A stretch of DNA of 57,894 bases, taken from contig NZ_JASAOI010000085.1 of assembly GCF_029953285.1 (NCBI RefSeq), forward strand, positions 1 to 57,894, in the 5' to 3' direction. The translations under genes and the position numbers were made by a program. Position 1 is the first letter of the stretch; each line of letters begins with the position of its first letter. The stretch comes from Yinghuangia seranimata (lineage in GTDB: Bacteria; Actinomycetota; Actinomycetes; Streptomycetales; Streptomycetaceae). Under the pieces are notes generated by a model that was not told the DNA's origin, did not search any database, and saw nothing but the letters and a program-made list of their open reading frames with translations. Shown piece by piece: positions 57,771 to 57,894 of the stretch.

Positions 57771-57894
57771 GGCCGTGTCTGATGAATGTGATCGTCGTTT
57801 GATGTGATGTGGGTGTTCGTGGTGGCCTGACCGATGGCCAGTGGGCGTTGATAGAGCCGTTCCTGCCGGACCGCACGCCGCAGCGCGGTGGTCA
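57771..57894 (+). mobile_element. IS5-like insertion sequence, left end
   Basis: GGCCGTGTCTGATGAATG begins at 57771 after CTA, as expected for an IS terminal inverted repeat next to a short target duplication. It is followed at once by a transposase start. The element continues past the window, so the right repeat and duplication cannot be checked. Confidence 0.6.
57809..57894 (+). CDS. IS5-family transposase, N-terminal fragment
   Basis: The first 28 codons, from GTG 57809, include LTDGQWALIEPFLPDRTPQRGG. This is the conserved N-terminal sequence of DUF4096/IS5-type transposases abundant in streptomycetes. The gene runs off the window edge. The start is chosen as the first GTG after an in-frame stop at 57800. 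Confidence 0.7.
   Translation, partial: MGVRGGLTDGQWALIEPFLPDRTPQRGG

Overview
This 57.9 kb window is very GC-rich, uses GTG and TTG starts freely, and is packed with translationally coupled ATGA/GTGA operons. It carries F420-type LLM oxidoreductases, a SpoIIE-type phosphatase fused to an HATPase, a STAS protein and a sortase-E-type LAxTG surface protein. All of this points to a Streptomyces-like actinomycete. The content is accessory: catabolic islands, one biosynthetic cluster and an IS edge. No rRNA, tRNA, CRISPR or ribosomal-protein genes were seen.

Left catabolic island (1-12.1 kb): two LLM flavin oxidoreductases, two ACMSD-like amidohydrolases, an NTF2-like protein, aldehyde dehydrogenase, Zn-alcohol dehydrogenase, enoyl-CoA hydratase, a coupled long/short acyl-CoA dehydrogenase pair and a TIM-barrel isomerase. 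A GntR/FCD regulator sits at its edge, with two identical palindromic boxes in its divergent promoter. A PAS-GAF-PP2C-HATPase regulator (12.1-14.2 kb) and a 647-bp gene-free stretch follow.

Biosynthetic cluster (14.87-28.14 kb): fourteen genes on the + strand, nearly all overlapping, with no PKS, NRPS or carrier protein. In order they encode a FeeM/LuxI-like N-acyltransferase, a CmlS-type flavin halogenase, an AhpD-like protein, a ferritin-like diiron enzyme, a heme-oxygenase-fold diiron enzyme, a variant acyl-activating ligase, an alpha/beta hydrolase, an alpha/beta hydrolase without its nucleophile and His, a TauD-like dioxygenase, a single-Cys Asp/Glu racemase homologue, an unrecognised 471-aa protein, a SAM-methyltransferase-like protein, a RarD exporter and a CPA2 cation/proton antiporter. 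I infer an oxidised, possibly chlorinated acyl-amino natural product with export and ion-homeostasis self-protection. This is the best candidate in the window for an undescribed system.

Middle (28.1-34.4 kb): an EamA exporter with divergent LysR, a sortase-anchored neocarzinostatin-fold protein with dense palindromes in its promoter, a decayed 3-hydroxyacyl-CoA dehydrogenase remnant, a His-rich bicupin and an acyl-CoA ligase. Next (34.5-42.9 kb): a dihydropyrimidinase-like hydrolase divergent from an operon of CaiB CoA-transferase, cyclase, MmgE/PrpD, a nitrilase-fold protein lacking catalytic Cys and Lys, aldehyde dehydrogenase and a DUF3598-DUF2470 fusion. A TetR gene and a heme-degradation module follow (heme oxygenase, NuoF-like flavoprotein, 3Fe-4S-type ferredoxin; 43.0-46.2 kb).

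Right catabolic operon (46.2-56.1 kb, minus strand): MaoC, CaiB CoA-transferase, MmgE/PrpD, a triple-Rid fusion, a MaoC pair, a Cys-less thiolase-like protein with its DUF35 partner, acyl-CoA dehydrogenase, CitE-like lyase and LLM oxidoreductase. It resembles an aldolytic acyl-CoA cleavage pathway of the Ltp2 type. The end holds a STAS protein, a DUF1838-like protein under a palindromic operator, and the left end of an IS5-like element cut by the window.
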